A DNA stretch of 64,000 nucleotides, taken from Sciurus carolinensis (Eukaryota > Chordata > Mammalia > Rodentia > Sciuridae). The stretch lies in NCBI RefSeq assembly GCF_902686445.1, contig NC_062225.1, forward strand, positions 91,562,581 through 91,626,580, written 5' to 3'. Below, piece by piece: positions 53,941 through 64,000 of the stretch. A model generated the notes under the pieces. It searched no databases, had not been told where the DNA came from, and saw only the letters and a program-made list of their open reading frames with translations. Position numbers and translations under genes: made by a program. How positions within the stretch are numbered: position 1 is the first letter of the stretch; each line of letters starts with the position of its first letter.

Positions 53941-56900
53941 CACTGTCCTTAAGTGGGCGTGGCAGGCGTGGGCTCTGTGAGTATTTTCAGCGGGAAAGGC
54001 TGCGAGGCCTCTGTGTGGGAGCAGGAGGAAGGGGCCATCCTGGCTTCTCTCTCCCGTTTCCTTCTGGTGTGCTGCTCTGGGCTTCAGTAGCCTCTTTGGG
54101 AGTCCACTCCTCGTCTCTGCAGCTGCTTTGCGCTGTCTCCCCCAACGCCCTGGGGAGGCGGCTGCTCCTCTCTGCCTGGACCAAACCTGGCATCCCAGGA
54201 AGCTCTGCATCACTTTTAGCCTTCTGGCCCTAAGTTCTTAAAACTGTCTCTTTTGACCTTATAAATAAAACAGTGCCCTCCTCAACCGATCCCACAAACC
54301 TCCCTGAGGTTCACTGAAGAACCATCCTCTGCTTAGACCTCTTCATCTCTCCCTTCCTTTGCAAGCTTTGCTACCGACATTCATGCTTTTCACCTGAAAT
54401 TGATTCAGAGTGATAATGATGTATATTTTCTATTTTTGGTGGTCTAATTTTTAGGTGAATATAGACAGAATATTTTCCTTTTGAAGGAAAATAGACCTAT
54501 TTTAGCAAATATCAACCCTTTCCAACATGATGGATGCTATTCTTGATTTCCTTCTGTAATTTGATTATTCCCCTGAAGAAGCAAAATATAATTATGGAAT
54601 ATTTAACCTATGCCATCATATCAGTAGGCATTACTAGATAAAATATCTTTAAGAAAAATAAAAATAAAAATGCTATATTCAATATAATGAGGGAAATTTT
54701 TACTAAGTCAAATTATCTTCACGGGATAATGAAGTAAAATATTGCTTCATTAATCACATAAGAACATAATAGAAGAAAGGTTGCAGGCATATTTTACTTT
54801 TATTTTTCAATTTCTTGATCTATGCTAGAATATTTGATTGCACAAAGTGTGAATTTTTAAAATAAAATAGCACTGTTAGCTAAATATATTCCTGTAATCC
54901 CCAAAATATCTCCTGAAGTGACATTTGGGGCTCACACATTAATCATGTGAGAATTATATAGCATGTGGGGTCCTCATTAAGAGGGATTTATTGTTTGTTT
55001 TCTGCCTCTGAGCACATTGTGAATACCCAGTAAGCAATGTTGCTTGATTTTAAGGAAATCAGATCTTCCGGGATAGTGAGTGTCCTCCACAAACCCAGGA
55101 TCCAGTTTGTCTTCAGTCCTGTGCTTGCCACCCACTCAAGTCCTCAGCTGCTGGATGCCCATCTGCAGTAAGCAAGAGCTCCTTTCAGAGAGAAACAGTT
55201 CCCACGACAAGGAGAGGTCTCTTATCAGGACGGAGCAAGGGCAGAAGGGAGCTGAACGGGCTGAGTTTAATGATTCTTAAGTATTGTTCCATAATGTAAA
55301 ATTCTATTTTCCAATAGCTTAAAGCCGTTTTTATCTAAGCTTCTGGAACATATTAAAAGAAGTCACATTTCAATAAAAGGCATGGTAATTTCTAATACAT
55401 AATGGGAAATGTGCATTTCTTTAATGTGACATTTTGACATAAAGGGAACTTGCATAAATATAAAGTGAAGTCATCCAACAACTGTTAATTGTGTATGCTA
55501 CTTTACTCTCTCTGAGCGCTCTTGATAGGTATGATCAATTGCAGGTTATATCAGCCACACTTGAGGATTTGCATCTAGCTGACACATTCATGTTTTATTC
55601 ATTTGCTTGAAATTGAATTATTTTTCCTAAAATTCTTTTGATTCTCTGAATGTGTTTTCCTTATGTTCTGAAGTATAGTAGATATGATCCAACAGGAGTC
55701 TATGAACTAAAAATAATTGACTAAATAACATAACGTACAGTGCATTACATGCAGTAAATGGTAAGCAATTTATTCTAAACTGAGTGAATGAAATGCTCTT
55801 ACCTCAACAAAGAACGCTGAGGAGTCCACACTGGTTTAAGTTCCATGATTCTGACCGTCGTGCTGTGTTCTTAGCACACTGGCAGTGGCCTGGAGGTCCT
55901 CCCTTCCTGCACTCGCGTGGCGAGCCGAGCCCTGGTTTGCTGCGGACAGCACAGGCGGATCCTCAGCTCATCCGCCAGGCGCTGCATCTCAGCCACTGGA
56001 TGGAAACAAGAGGGAACTGAGGGTGAACAGCACAGATGAGGGTCCCTAACAGCCAACCCACTGATGATGGCTCTAACGAGGGCCTCTGCCATCACGTAGA
56101 GACCCCACAATGACCTCCTCTGGTGGAAAGGAGGGGCCCTTCCCCTCTTGTCGAATCTTTCCCTTCCTTTTCCGCCTCCGGCTTGTACCTGCTGCCAGGG
56201 CTCAGTGTGGTTTGAGGGCTGCAAGCCAACTTCTCATCCTGAAGTAGGAGTCGAATCCACACCGCCTCCCTCCCTCCTCTCTCACTACATTTAAACAACG
56301 CTTTCTGGGTTGCAAGGTGGAGGCACGCACACGCATACCCACACCCACTCACAGGAACCTGGGGACACCTGTGCCAGTGGGCTTTGAGCGTGCCTGCCAG
56401 GGTGAAGGAATGTGACTTCGGCTCGGCTGAAGTGCCTCGACTGGGGACGGGGATGGCAAGCTGTACGTCCCAGCCTGCGTAATCCTGTGTTCTTGCGTGC
56501 TGGTTGAAACCTGGACTCTGGGGAGTTGCTGCTTTCCTGAGGTCCAGCTGCTGGCTCTCCTGTTCTGCTCGGGGAAGCAAACACAAAGCCCTGAGGACCA
56601 GGGCACGTGCATCTGTCCACTTGGTGACCAGAGATGAGATCTCCTCTAGGAAGGCCATTGAGCTCCCGGGACGGAAAGCCAGTGTCCTCTCCTTGGGCCA
56701 TTGTGTCCTAACCCTGGGTTCTGTGGGGGTCAAAAGTGCACAGTGCGTGCTGGAGCAACCTCCTAAGCACAGAGAGGGCCTCTGGCACAGCTCACCTGGC
56801 GATTTCGTTGTTTGATCTGGGAGTGGACCTTACCTCAGGTGACCTTGAAGGGCTAAAATGAATGAGAAGCAATTCCCCATGGATTTCGAGACTCCTGCTT

Positions 56901-57029
56901 CTGCTTTGGCTGCAGCAGGAGCCCCCACAGCCCACACCACGGCTTCGTGGAGAGTTTAAAACCAGGTGTCTTTGAAGGGAAAAATATGGAGACTTGTTTT
57001 CTTAGTTTTTAAAAACAATCTTTAATTGA
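53941..57029. other. non-coding stretch, no gene recognised
   Basis: AT-rich at 54240-55800 with little of note. GC-richer at 55850-56830, where overlapping minus frames (213 codons at 56092-56733, 136 at 56291-56701) run opposite plus frames. None resembles a known protein. Confidence 0.45.
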
Positions 57030-57165
57030 CAAATAAAATGGTGTCTGCCTGTGGTTTGCAGCCTAGTGTTCCTAGGGCATCCACATAGGTGTCCGTCAGT
57101 GGACGAATGGGTAAAGGAAGTGTGGGGTGTAGTCACAGGTGGACACTAATCAGCCTTTAAAAAGA
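57030..57165 (+). mobile_element. possible old L1 3' end fragment, plus strand
   Basis: 'gtgtccgtcagtggacgaat', 'gggtaaaggaagtgtggggt' and 'ctaatcagcctttaaaaaga' resemble the L1 ORF2 C-terminal wording ('ccttcaattgatgaatggat', 'aaagaaaatgtggtatatat', 'attactcagccataaagaat'). Confidence 0.5.
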
Positions 57166-60100
57166 AGGAAGTCCTGTTGGGGCTGGGTTTCTCATGCTCC
57201 GCATCCTCTGCTGGCACGGGTAGCATTGCAGACTCTGCAGATCCGAAAGCAGGTGTGGAAGATGCCCTTCCCAGCACCTCCTGGGGACTTAGCACACGCT
57301 GGCCTGCACAATGCTGCTCTCGGCAAGTCGTGCATCTCACTGCAGAAGAAAGTAGGTGGCTGGGAGCAGGGGGGATTCCCAGAGGTAAGTGGCCTCAGAC
57401 ATGTTGAGCTGTAGAAGACTCAGGATGATGGGTTGAGGAGCACCTTTCACATCAGGGTGATCCCAGTAAAGTATGTTAACCGACATGAGTCCAAACGGTT
57501 GACCGACATGTTCTTCATCTTAGGTGCTGGAGTGGATCCAGCATCTCAGGACTGCACCCAATACCACACCCATGACTTTGGCTTCTTTCTCCATAACTTT
57601 ATGTTCTACTTGCTCAGAAGTCTTAGCTCTCAAGGGAAGACAGTAGTTGCCTCCTTAAACGGAAAGGTTGGGCTGCCACCTGGTATTTTGAGGTTCAAAG
57701 GGAGCTCTCGGTTGTTAGCAATGATTGAGCCTGGGTACCAGGGGAAAACTAGTTTACTGCTATGCAAGGTGGAGCGAGATGAAGAAATCCCTGAAGGTTG
57801 ACCTTGTATACTTCCTTGGAACTGTAAAGTGGCAAACGATAATAAAAACACAGCTACACAGTGCAGACTGAGCCCTCTCGGCCACAAAGGGCTACTCCAT
57901 TTTACCAGGTAAAGAATTTTGCTCAACTGGAAAACTGACAGAGTGCACAGGACACATCACCGTAGATGGTGAAGGAAGAAGGTCACACCTCTTGGTCAGC
58001 TGCAGCTGTGAGGCTGGAATTGCTTCCTGGCCAACACCTAGGACAGGCCAGGTTTGTTGGGATAACCTGTGAACCTGGGAATCATGATGGTTCAACCTCC
58101 ATGGCCAATGCCAAGCTCAAGGCAGGACAGGTGGTTCACCAGGACCATGGCTCACAGGCCTGTCCAGTTCGTTGCTGTGGCTTCTGAACTGACCACAGGA
58201 AGAAAAGGAAGAACGGGAGAATTCACTCCAGCTGCTGTGTTGTTGGCTGCAGAAGTGAGATTGTCACACAGCCCACGACCCTGAAATCATCGTGTGGCTT
58301 GACCTGACTTGTAAAGAGGCTAAACTTACACAGAAGCAAGGAACACCCGGTGGGAAGCATCGCTCCCACGCTACCACGTACCTTCACTTTTTAGACAAAT
58401 GCGTGTGCACACATGCAGACAGTGTTCTCTTTGTTCTTCTCTTCAAACATCTCTTCAAACCAAAACTCAGTAATGGTGATTGACTTTGTAATTTAGTCAA
58501 AGGTCTCAGGATATTGACCTGTGTCAAAACTAGATTTAGTGAATTACTCAGAGATATATAAGAGAAAATCCCCACATTGCTTTGGGGAAAAGAGTCGCCA
58601 GCTGCACAGTTTCCAGGGATTGAGGGAATCTCAGTGACCCCCTGACCACCATTCCTGGCTCTTGAATCACCTGCAACATCATGAATTTTTAAAACTTGGT
58701 CACTCATGTCAGAACTTCCTAATTGCAATCAATCAAGTCTACGTGTTAAGGCCGTTTTTGCTGAAAATACCCAGTGAGCTTCTGATTCTTGGACTGTGCT
58801 GGGTGTGTTACAGTGATTAAAAACTGTTGGTAGACCTAGCACTGCAACCCAATCTTCCACGCATTTCATTTTGTCCCACATAACCTACTGTGATCGGCAT
58901 GACAAAATGTCCCAGACAAATGGCCATGGACAAGACTTACCCCAATTCCTTATTTCAGAGACCATGGGCACTGGCTTTGCTGGCGGCTGACAACTGGGGT
59001 TTGGGGAACACTGGCCAGCTCTGATGCGGAAGGCAACTGGTACTGCAGGTATTTCATCAGGTGGAAAATGAAACGTGTCCTGAGGACATGGTGACTGCAG
59101 AGAAGGAAAATGGCCACAGAGGAAGAATGCAAGCAGTACTCGGTGGCCGGGCTGCACAGGGAGCCCTGACGAGGAAGGACCTGTCCAGTGGGAGTCACTG
59201 TCCAGGGGCAGACACGTTCCCCTGCCCAGGGAGGCAGCCCAGAGCAGGACAGGGCCGGATGGGGCACAGCTGCTGCTCTCACACAGGGCCCCTGGAGGCC
59301 CGCGCAGGGTCAGTTTCAGCTGTGCCTCGGGTCGCAAGGCCTTCCCGAGGGGCACGCAGCAGTCGCGAGTGCTTCAAGCTCCAGGATTCTCAGGGGTGTA
59401 TTTTTCCCCTGCTACTTGAAGATTGTATTCCCTGTGATTTAACTGCAGAGTAAGCTCCATTTGGTAAAGAAAGGAGTTAATTTGTCGAGAATATCAGGTT
59501 CATCGAAACACCGAGTTTTTCTATTACACTGAGGGGGAAATTATGTGGAATGAGAACAGCACACACCTCGGCGCCGTGGCTGAGATAACGGCTGCTACGT
59601 TCTGGTCACACCAGCACTGCTGGCCTTGTGGGGTCACCTCCTTATTCCAATGTGCTTCCTCCAGGCAGCAGCGGGAGAACTGCAGAGAGGACAGCAGTCC
59701 CTGCAGATAGGACGACTTTTGGAATTAATGAGTTTAATAATGTAATGTTCCCTCTACATTGGTTTTAAAGAAAGATCTGTGAGGTTTTAAAACTTTTAAT
59801 AAGCTGTGTTCCTATGTTGACAACGTACAAATGAGGTTTCTTAATGTGTATGTAGGTTATGCTGGCGGGGTGTTTCTAAATTTAAATTTACATGTGCACG
59901 TAGCTATTTTTACCCTGAAGATGCAGAGTTAAGTTCACTTTACTCTGTATAGTTGTGTTGTATCTAACTAGAACATAGGGGAAGTAGTGACGTGACAGAG
60001 AGCTTCCATATTGATTTAAAGAAATATATTCCATCACTAGACCTCTGAGAACAGATTATACATTCCATTCTATTTATTTTATCTTTTTTGATAATGAACA

Positions 60101-60747
60101 TTCTGGAATTTTCTGGAAGAAATTTTATCATTTCTCTCCCAGTGTTTAAAATTCCTGCCATGACTTGGTAGACACAATGGGAATCGATAAACGCTCAGCT
60201 ATTTTTCATATGCTAAATATGTCCCAAACTGTACAATTTATCTCAGAAAACAATAGTATTCCACTTGAGAAGCTCAAAACTTGTTTCAACGAGGCTAATC
60301 AAGTCAGGACTTATAAAACCAGCTCAAAGGAAATGTCTGACGTTTAGGATGTGCCAAGTGATGTTCTGCAATCCACAGACCCCTGTGACTCAGAGTCAAG
60401 CTGGTGTCCTTGGAGTTATTAATGGAGACAACACTGTAGGGTGCTAGTCAATGTGAACCTGAATGGGCAACCCAACACCATGTGTTCACTCTGTGTGTGA
60501 CTTTGCCAGGTGATTACTTGGCTTGTGGAGATGATGTTATTGCATTAAGTCAACTTTGCATCCCTGAGGAAAACCCTGTTGCCATGGTATCTTTCTCTAC
60601 GTTGTGGGGTTTCCACAAAATATCTGAAACAAAATCATACTAATCCAAGAATTTTATGTAATTCTACTAAAATTTGATAGAAGCTTGTTGACTATTTGGT
60701 GCAATGTGGTTCATTTAATTAAGGTTTTCTGTTTTGTTTTTTCTTTT
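57166..60747. other. non-coding stretch, no gene recognised
   Basis: The frames at 57433-57801 (122 codons, plus) and 58885-59355 (156 codons, minus) have no motif I can name. A processed pseudogene at about 57430-58290 was considered, but I could not match it to a protein. AT-rich at 59730-60330. Confidence 0.4.
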
Positions 60748-63700
60748 TTATTAATTTTTTTTTTATTTTTACAGACTGCACTTTGATTCATTGTGCACAA
60801 ATGGGGTACAACTTTTCGTTTCTATGGCTGTGCATGATGTAGATTCACACCATTCATATAATCATACATATACATAGGATAATACTGTCTGTTTCATTCT
60901 ACTAGCTTTCTGTCCCCTACCCTTTCCCATCCCATTTTCCTGGACACCATCCAAAGTTCCTTCATTCTTCTCTTCCCTCCCCCCGCTACCCCCTGTCCCG
61001 TTATACATTGTCATCCACTTATCAGAGAAAACATTTGGCCTATGTTTTTTTGGGCTTGGCCTATTTCACTTAACATGATATTTTTCAACTTCATCCATTT
61101 ACCAGCAAATGCCATAATTTTATTCTTCTTTATAACCAAGTAATATTCCATTATGCATATATTCCACAATTTCTTTATTCATTCATCAATTGAAGGGAAT
61201 CTTGGTTGGTTCCACAGTCTAGCTATTGTGAGTTGAGCTGCTATGAACATTGATGTGGCCACATCACTGTAGTGTGCTGATTTTAAAATACTCCTTGGTA
61301 TAAACCGAGGAGTGGGATAGCTGGGTCAAATATGGTGGGTTCATTCCAAGCTTTCTGAAGAATCTCCATACTGCTTTCCAGAGTGGCTGCACCAATTTGT
61401 AACTCCACCAGCAATGTACAAGTGTGCCTTTTCCCCCACATCCACGCCAACACTTATTATTGCTTGTGTTTTTGATAACAGCCCTTCTATTGGAATTAGA
61501 TAAAATCTTAGGGTGGTTTTAATTTGCATTTCTCTAATTAGAGATGATGACCACTTTTTCATATATTTGTTGATCACCTGTATATCTTCTTCTGTGAAGT
61601 GTCTGCCCAGTTCCTTAGCCCATTTATTGATTGGGTTCTTTGAATTTTTGGTGTAAAGTTTTTTAAGTTCTTTATAAACTTTGGAGATTGGTGCTCTGTC
61701 TGAGGTGTGTGTGGGAAAGATTTTCTCCCACTCTGTAGGCTCTCTTTTCACATTATTGATTGTTTCCTGTGCTGAGAAAAAGCTTTTTAGTTTGAATCTA
61801 TCCCATTTATTGATTCTTGCTTTTATTTCTTGCACTATGGGGGTCTTGTTAAGGAAATCTGGTCCTAAGCCAACATGATGGAGATTTGAGCCTATTTTTT
61901 CTTCTATTTGGTGAAGGGTCTCGGGTCTAATTCCTAGATGCTTGATCCATTTTGACTTGAGTTTTGTACAGGGTGAGAGATAGGGCTTTAATTTCATTTT
62001 ACTGCATATGGATTTCCAGTTTTGCCAGCACCATTTGTTGAAGAGACTATCTTTTCTCCATTGTAAGTTTTTGGCACCTTTGTCTAGTATGAGATAACTG
62101 TACTTATGTGGGTATGTCTCTGTGTCTTTTATCCTGTACCATTTGTCTACCTATCTATTTTAGTGCCAATACCATGCTGTTTTTGTTACTATTGCTCTAT
62201 AGTAGAGTTTAAGGTCTGATATTGTGAAATGTCCTGCATCACTGCCCAGGATTACTTTGGCTATTCTGGGTCTTTTGTTCTTTCAGATGAATTTCATGAT
62301 TTCTTTCTCTATTTCTATGAGAAACATCATTGGGGTTTTAATTGGAATTGTGTTAAATCTGTATGGCGCCTTTGGAAGTATGGCCATTTTGTTCATATTA
62401 ATTCTGCCTATCAAAGAACATGGGAGATCTTTCCATCTTCTAAGGTCTTCCTCAATTTCTTTCTTCAGTGTTTTGTAGTTGTCATTGTAGAGATCCTTCA
62501 CCTCTTTGGTTAGATTGATTCCCAAGTATTTTACTTTTCTTTGAGGCTATTGTGAATGGAGTTATTTTCCTCATTTCCCTTTCAGATGTTTCATCACTTA
62601 TGAATAAAAATGCTTTAGATTTATGCATGTTGATTTTATATACTGCAATTTTGCTGAATTCATTTATGAAGTCTAGAAGTTTTCTGGTAGAGTTTTTTGG
62701 ATCCTCTAAATATAGAATCATGTCATCAGCAAATAGTGACAGCCTGAGTTCTTCTTTTCCTATTCATAGCCCTTTAATTTCTTTAGTCTGCCTAATTGCT
62801 CTGGCTAGTGTTTCAATGAGGATGTTGAATTAGAAGTGGTGAAAGAGGGCATCCCTGTCTTGTTCCCGTTTTTAAACGGAATGCTTTCATTTTTTCTCCA
62901 TTAAGAATGATGTTGGCCATGGGCTTAGCATAAATAGCCTTTACAATGTTGAGATATGTTCCTACTATCTCTATTTTTTCTAGTGTTTTGAGCATGAAGG
63001 GATGTTGTATTTTGTTGAACGCTTTCTCTGCATCAATTGAAATAATCATATGATTCTTAACCTTAAGTTTATTGATGTGATGAATTATATATATTGATTA
63101 CCAGATGTTGAAACAACCTTGCATCCCTGGGAAGAACCCCACTCGATTGTGATGCACTATCTTCTTAATATGTTTTTGTATGCGATTTGTCAGAATTTTG
63201 TTAAGAATTTTTGTGTCTATATTCATCAGAGATATCTGTCTAAAATTTTCTTTCCTTGATGTGTCTTTGTCTGGTTTGGGGATGAGGGTGATACTAGCTT
63301 CATAGAATGAGTTTCTATGAAAGGTTCCCTCCTTTCCTGTTTCCTGGAATACTTTGAGAAGTATTGGAATGAGCTCTTCTTTGAAGGTCTCATAGAACTC
63401 GATTGAGAATCCATCTGGTCCTGGGCTTTTCGTGGATGGTAGGTTTTTAATGGCTTCTTCTATTTCATTGCTTAATATTGATCTGTTTACATTGTGTATG
63501 TCCTCCTGGTTCAGTTTGGGAGGATCATATGTCTCTAGAAATTTGTCTATGTCTTCAATATTTTCTATTTTATTAGAGTATAGATTTTCAAAATAGCTTC
63601 TAATTATGTTTTATATTTCAGTCGTGTCAGTCATGATATTTCCTTTTTTCACAAATTTTAGTAATTTGAGTTTTCTCTCTCCTTCTCTTTGTTAGTGTGG

Positions 63701-64000
63701 TTAAGGGTTTTTCTATTTTGCTTACTTTTTCAAAGAACCAACTTTTTGTTTTGTCAGTTTTTTGAATTGTTTCTTTTGTTTCAATTTCATTGATTTCAGC
63801 TCTGATTTTAATTATTTCCTGTCTTCTACTACTTTTGGTGTTGATCTGTTCTTCTTTTTCTAGGGCTTTGAGATGTAATGTTAGGTCATTTAATTGTTGA
63901 CTTTTTATTCTTTCCTTGAATGAGCTCCATGCAATGAATTTTCCTCAGTACCGCTTTCATAGTGTCCCAGAGATTTTGATATGTTGTATTATCATTCTTT
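60748..64000 (-). mobile_element. long L1, minus strand, running off the window
   Basis: The left end is the reversed A-rich tail (T run at 60748-60773), followed by a 3' UTR whose first lines ('agactgcactttgattcatt') differ from the young family. The rest is ORF2 in reverse up to the region just after the endonuclease at 64000, so its 5' end lies outside the window. It is more diverged than the nested pair. Confidence 0.92.
61015..64000 (-). pseudogene. L1 ORF2 (RT and C-terminal part), several lesions, partial
   Basis: Read in the minus direction, ORF2 appears in pieces that change frame: 63049-62813 ([30 protein letters not shown]), 62721-62482, 62525-62283 ([20 protein letters not shown]) and 61997-61341 ([20 protein letters not shown] to TTLRFYLIPI). 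The RT active site FADD is readable at about 62722-62740. The Cys motif region near 61440 is degraded, with GVDVGEKAHLYIAGG in place of a Cys-rich CWRGCGE. At least four frame disruptions are visible. It cannot encode a working protein. Confidence 0.9.

Noticed and set aside
56092..56733. 213-codon minus frame in GC-rich DNA
   Set aside because: Overlapping frames occupy the other frames and the other strand. No domain, start context or known similarity was seen.

Overview
The window reads as mammalian, rodent-type intergenic or intronic DNA, most likely from the squirrel-related clade. The basis is the mix of repeats: tRNA-Ala-like ID SINEs, composite SINEs joining a 7SL/B1-like head to an ID-like tail, MIR and MaLR-type LTR relics, and many L1 copies whose proteins and 3' UTRs are rodent-like but whose 5' monomers are not the ~200-bp mouse or rat types. 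The species is an inference. I recognise no host protein-coding gene, rRNA, tRNA gene or CRISPR array. Almost all long open frames are either L1 ORFs or by-products of tandem repeats and GC-rich DNA.

The centrepiece is a nested L1 complex at 18584-29423. An outer L1 inserted with a 14-bp target-site duplication (TSD). Its 5' part (end of ORF1 plus the ORF2 endonuclease) is inverted at 18598-19856. Its 3' part (rest of ORF2 and 3' UTR) runs in direct orientation at 19857-19975 and 26257-29409. This is the signature of twin priming. A second, near full-length L1 (19976-26246) then inserted into the outer ORF2 with its own 10-bp TSD. The inner copy has two complete 459-bp 5' UTR monomers plus a degenerate third, an intact 348-codon ORF1, an ORF2 broken by a +1 A-run frameshift and a TAG in the Cys-rich motif, and a 3' end about 115 bp short of the usual L1 terminus. 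The 5' UTR also carries a 373-codon antisense open frame that crosses the monomers in phase (459 = 3 x 153), resembling in position the primate L1 ORF0.

Left of the complex (1-18583) lie L1 fragments on the minus strand (3.3-4.2, 6.75-7.5, 8.3-9.8 and 16.2 kb), an ID SINE, a 20-bp minisatellite, MIR and MaLR fragments, and an LTR-like block with a long (TC)n tract. Between 9.8 and 16.2 kb nothing is recognisable except a tandem pair of ETS-type sites. Right of the complex lie a 32-bp minisatellite (31.3-31.84 kb), two long polypyrimidine tracts (32.9-33.1 and 33.95-34.08 kb), and an old L1 3' UTR interrupted by a SINE. A clean solo LTR with TG...CA ends and a 5-bp TSD sits at 37865-38382. Old L1 relics with younger insertions fill 42.7-46.4 and 48.0-49.0 kb, followed by a SINE with TSD at 49.6 kb and MIR and MaLR copies at 52-54 kb. 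Another long minus-strand L1 runs from 60.75 kb past the window edge.

No genes here work together as a pathway. The biology on view is retrotransposition: L1 ORF1p and ORF2p functions, the cis signals in the L1 UTRs, and the SINEs and LTRs spread by L1 or retroviral machinery. All calls come from reading the sequence by eye. Boundaries of old repeats are approximate, and family names finer than superfamily were not tested against a repeat library.
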